From JAXHUH01 sp034211175 (GTDB taxonomy: Bacteria > Actinomycetota > Acidimicrobiia > Acidimicrobiales > CAIXPF01), in contig JAXHUH010000319.1 in the NCBI GenBank assembly GCA_034211175.1, positions 1 through 20,192 of the forward strand: a DNA stretch of 20,192 nucleotides, written 5' to 3'. A program made the position numbers and the translations under genes. The notes below the pieces were generated by a model. That model did no database searches, had not been told where the DNA came from, and saw nothing but the letters and a program-made list of their open reading frames with translations. Shown piece after piece: positions 19,085-20,192 of the stretch (positions are counted from its first letter, which is position 1; every line of letters starts with the position of its first letter).

Positions 19085-20192
19085 CAGCTCAGCTCGGCCT
19101 CCCAGTCACGGGTCTCGATGTTGGTGCGGAGCCGGTCCATGAACGCCGCGATGTAGGCGCCGTCGAACGCCCGGTGGTCCCACGCGAGCGCCAGGATGCC
19201 GACCGAGTGGATGCCGATCGTCTCGTTGCCGAACTCGTCGGTCACGACGACGGGCTTGCGGCGGATGCCGTCGGTGCTGAGGATCGCCACCTGCGGCTGG
19301 TTGATGATCGGGAACTGCATCATCGTCCCGTACTGACCGGGGTTGGTGATGGTGATCGTGCCCCCGGTGACCTCGTCGGCCTGGAGCTGCTTGGTGCGGG
19401 CCCGACCGGCGAGGTCGACGATCTCGCGGGCGAGGGCACGGAGCCGCTTGCCGTCGGCACCCTTGACCACCGGGGCGATGAGGCCCTCGAAGTCGATGTC
19501 CACCGCGATGCCCAGGTTGACCTGGCCGTGGACGATCAGCTCGCCGTCGCCGACGCTGGCGTTCAGGTGGGGGAAGTCGCGGATGGCGTCGACCAGCGCC
19601 CGGGAGATGAACGGCAGGTAGGTGAGGCTGAAGCCCTCCTCCGCCTTCCACTCGCCCTTGACCTTGGAGCGCACCCGCTCGACGGCCTCGAAGTCGACCT
19701 CGACCGCGGTGAGCACGTGGGGCGACGTCGCCTTCGACATCACCATGTGGTCGCCGGTCATCCGGCGGATGCGGTTGAGCGGCACGGTGGTGTCGCCCTT
19801 GCCCGCGGTGACCACCGGGGCCGACTGGCGGGCCGGCGCAGCCGCCGGCTGGGCCGGCGCCTGGCTCGGGGCCTGGGCGGGTGCCGCCGGGGCCGACGAC
19901 TGGGCCGCTGGCGCGGGCTGCGAGGCCGGGGCGCCGCCCTTGGCGGAGCCCGACTCGATGGCGCGCTGCACGTCACTGCGGGTGATGCGCCCGCCGGCAC
20001 CGGTGCCCTCGATCTTGTCGACGTCGAGGCCGTTCTCCCGCACGAGGCGGCGGACGACCGGCGAGAGCAGACGGCCGTCGCCCGAGCTGTCGGACGACTC
20101 CGCCGGCTGCGACTCGGCCGCCGGCTGGGGCTCGGGTGCGGGCTCGGGCTCGGGTGCGGGAGCCGGCTCGGGCTCGGCCGCCGCCTCGGGCT
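19084..20192 (-). CDS. Dihydrolipoamide acyltransferase (E2) of a 2-oxoacid dehydrogenase complex, 5' part missing
   Basis: The frame is open to the right edge, so the N-terminal lipoyl domain(s) lie outside the window. What is present starts with a Pro/Ala/Glu hinge (20192 to about 20100), then an E3-binding domain (LLSPVVRRLVRENGLDVDKI, then GAGGRITRSDVQRAI), a second Ala/Pro/Gln hinge and the catalytic core. The core has VPLNRIRRMTGDHMVMSKAT, GTITITNPGQYGT and the active-site DHRAFDGAY (HxxxDG). It moves acyl groups from lipoyl arms to CoA. Whether it serves pyruvate, 2-oxoglutarate or branched-chain substrates cannot be decided from this part; actinobacterial relatives are usually called SucB. 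An internal ATG/GTG near 20043-20049 is not the start, since the E3-binding domain begins before it. The LipB-LipA gene follows with a 1-nt overlap. Confidence 0.95.
   Translation of the reverse strand, partial: PEAAAEPEPAPAPEPEPAPEPQPAAESQPAESSDSSGDGRLLSPVVRRLVRENGLDVDKIEGTGAGGRITRSDVQRAIESGSAKGGAPASQPAPAAQSSAPAAPAQAPSQAPAQPAAAPARQSAPVVTAGKGDTTVPLNRIRRMTGDHMVMSKATSPHVLTAVEVDFEAVERVRSKVKGEWKAEEGFSLTYLPFISRALVDAIRDFPHLNASVGDGELIVHGQVNLGIAVDIDFEGLIAPVVKGADGKRLRALAREIVDLAGRARTKQLQADEVTGGTITITNPGQYGTMMQFPIINQPQVAILSTDGIRRKPVVVTDEFGNETIGIHSVGILALAWDHRAFDGAYIAAFMDRLRTNIETRDWEAELS

Noticed and set aside
15527..19156. A 1209-codon open frame on the plus strand across the nuclease and LipB-LipA genes
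   Set aside because: It is antisense to several genes with clear catalytic motifs, runs through both repeat doublets and has the low-complexity Arg/Gly/Asp-rich make-up typical of shadow frames in GC-rich DNA.

Overview
The window is very GC-rich bacterial DNA, with codon use so skewed that long false frames open opposite most genes. Ku next to a stand-alone LigD-type polymerase, a flavin-dependent luciferase-like oxidoreductase, CvnA-like ATPase architecture and many genes starting 6-8 nt after a TAnnnT -10 box all point to an actinobacterium. I favour the Acidimicrobiia, but that placement is inference from gene content and style, not a search.

Layout. 1-1752 (+): a TetR regulator and a class II-like sirtuin, each with its own apparently leaderless promoter. 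1837-4005 (-): a luciferase-like monooxygenase followed by a 2-oxoglutarate/Fe(II) oxygenase. 4157-7234 (+): a tiny Ser/Gly-rich lipoprotein, then glyA behind a recognisable ZTP (pfl) riboswitch and in front of a strong terminator, then a sarcosine-oxidase-like flavoprotein. 7253-8574 (-): a metallo-beta-lactamase-fold hydrolase overlapping a MarR regulator by 4 nt. 8687-9829 (-): a two-TM sensor-like ATPase. 9964-11934 (-): a Ku and LigD-polymerase non-homologous end-joining pair. 12037-12929 (-): an eight-TM protein of unknown function behind a 12-codon leaderless leader ORF. 13006-15868 (-): an aldo/keto reductase, an M24 Xaa-Pro peptidase-like protein and a PPOX-fold flavoprotein. 15913-17226: a DUF559/Vsr-like nuclease gene bracketed by two doublets of a 50-bp palindromic repeat. 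17243-20192 (-): the 3' part of a dihydrolipoamide acyltransferase (E2) gene, coupled to one polypeptide that fuses LipB and LipA.

Functional themes. The E2-lipB/lipA operon puts a lipoylated enzyme and both steps of its de novo lipoylation in one transcript. glyA under ZTP control, next to a sarcosine-oxidase-like gene, makes a one-carbon/glycine neighbourhood. Ku and the polymerase form an NHEJ pair whose ligase is not in the window.

The most unusual items are the LipB-LipA fusion, the repeat doublets around the nuclease gene, the leaderless leader ORF before the membrane protein, and the general leaderless style of the promoters. No tRNA, rRNA, CRISPR array, transposase or phage gene was recognised, and no gap between genes exceeds about 225 bases.
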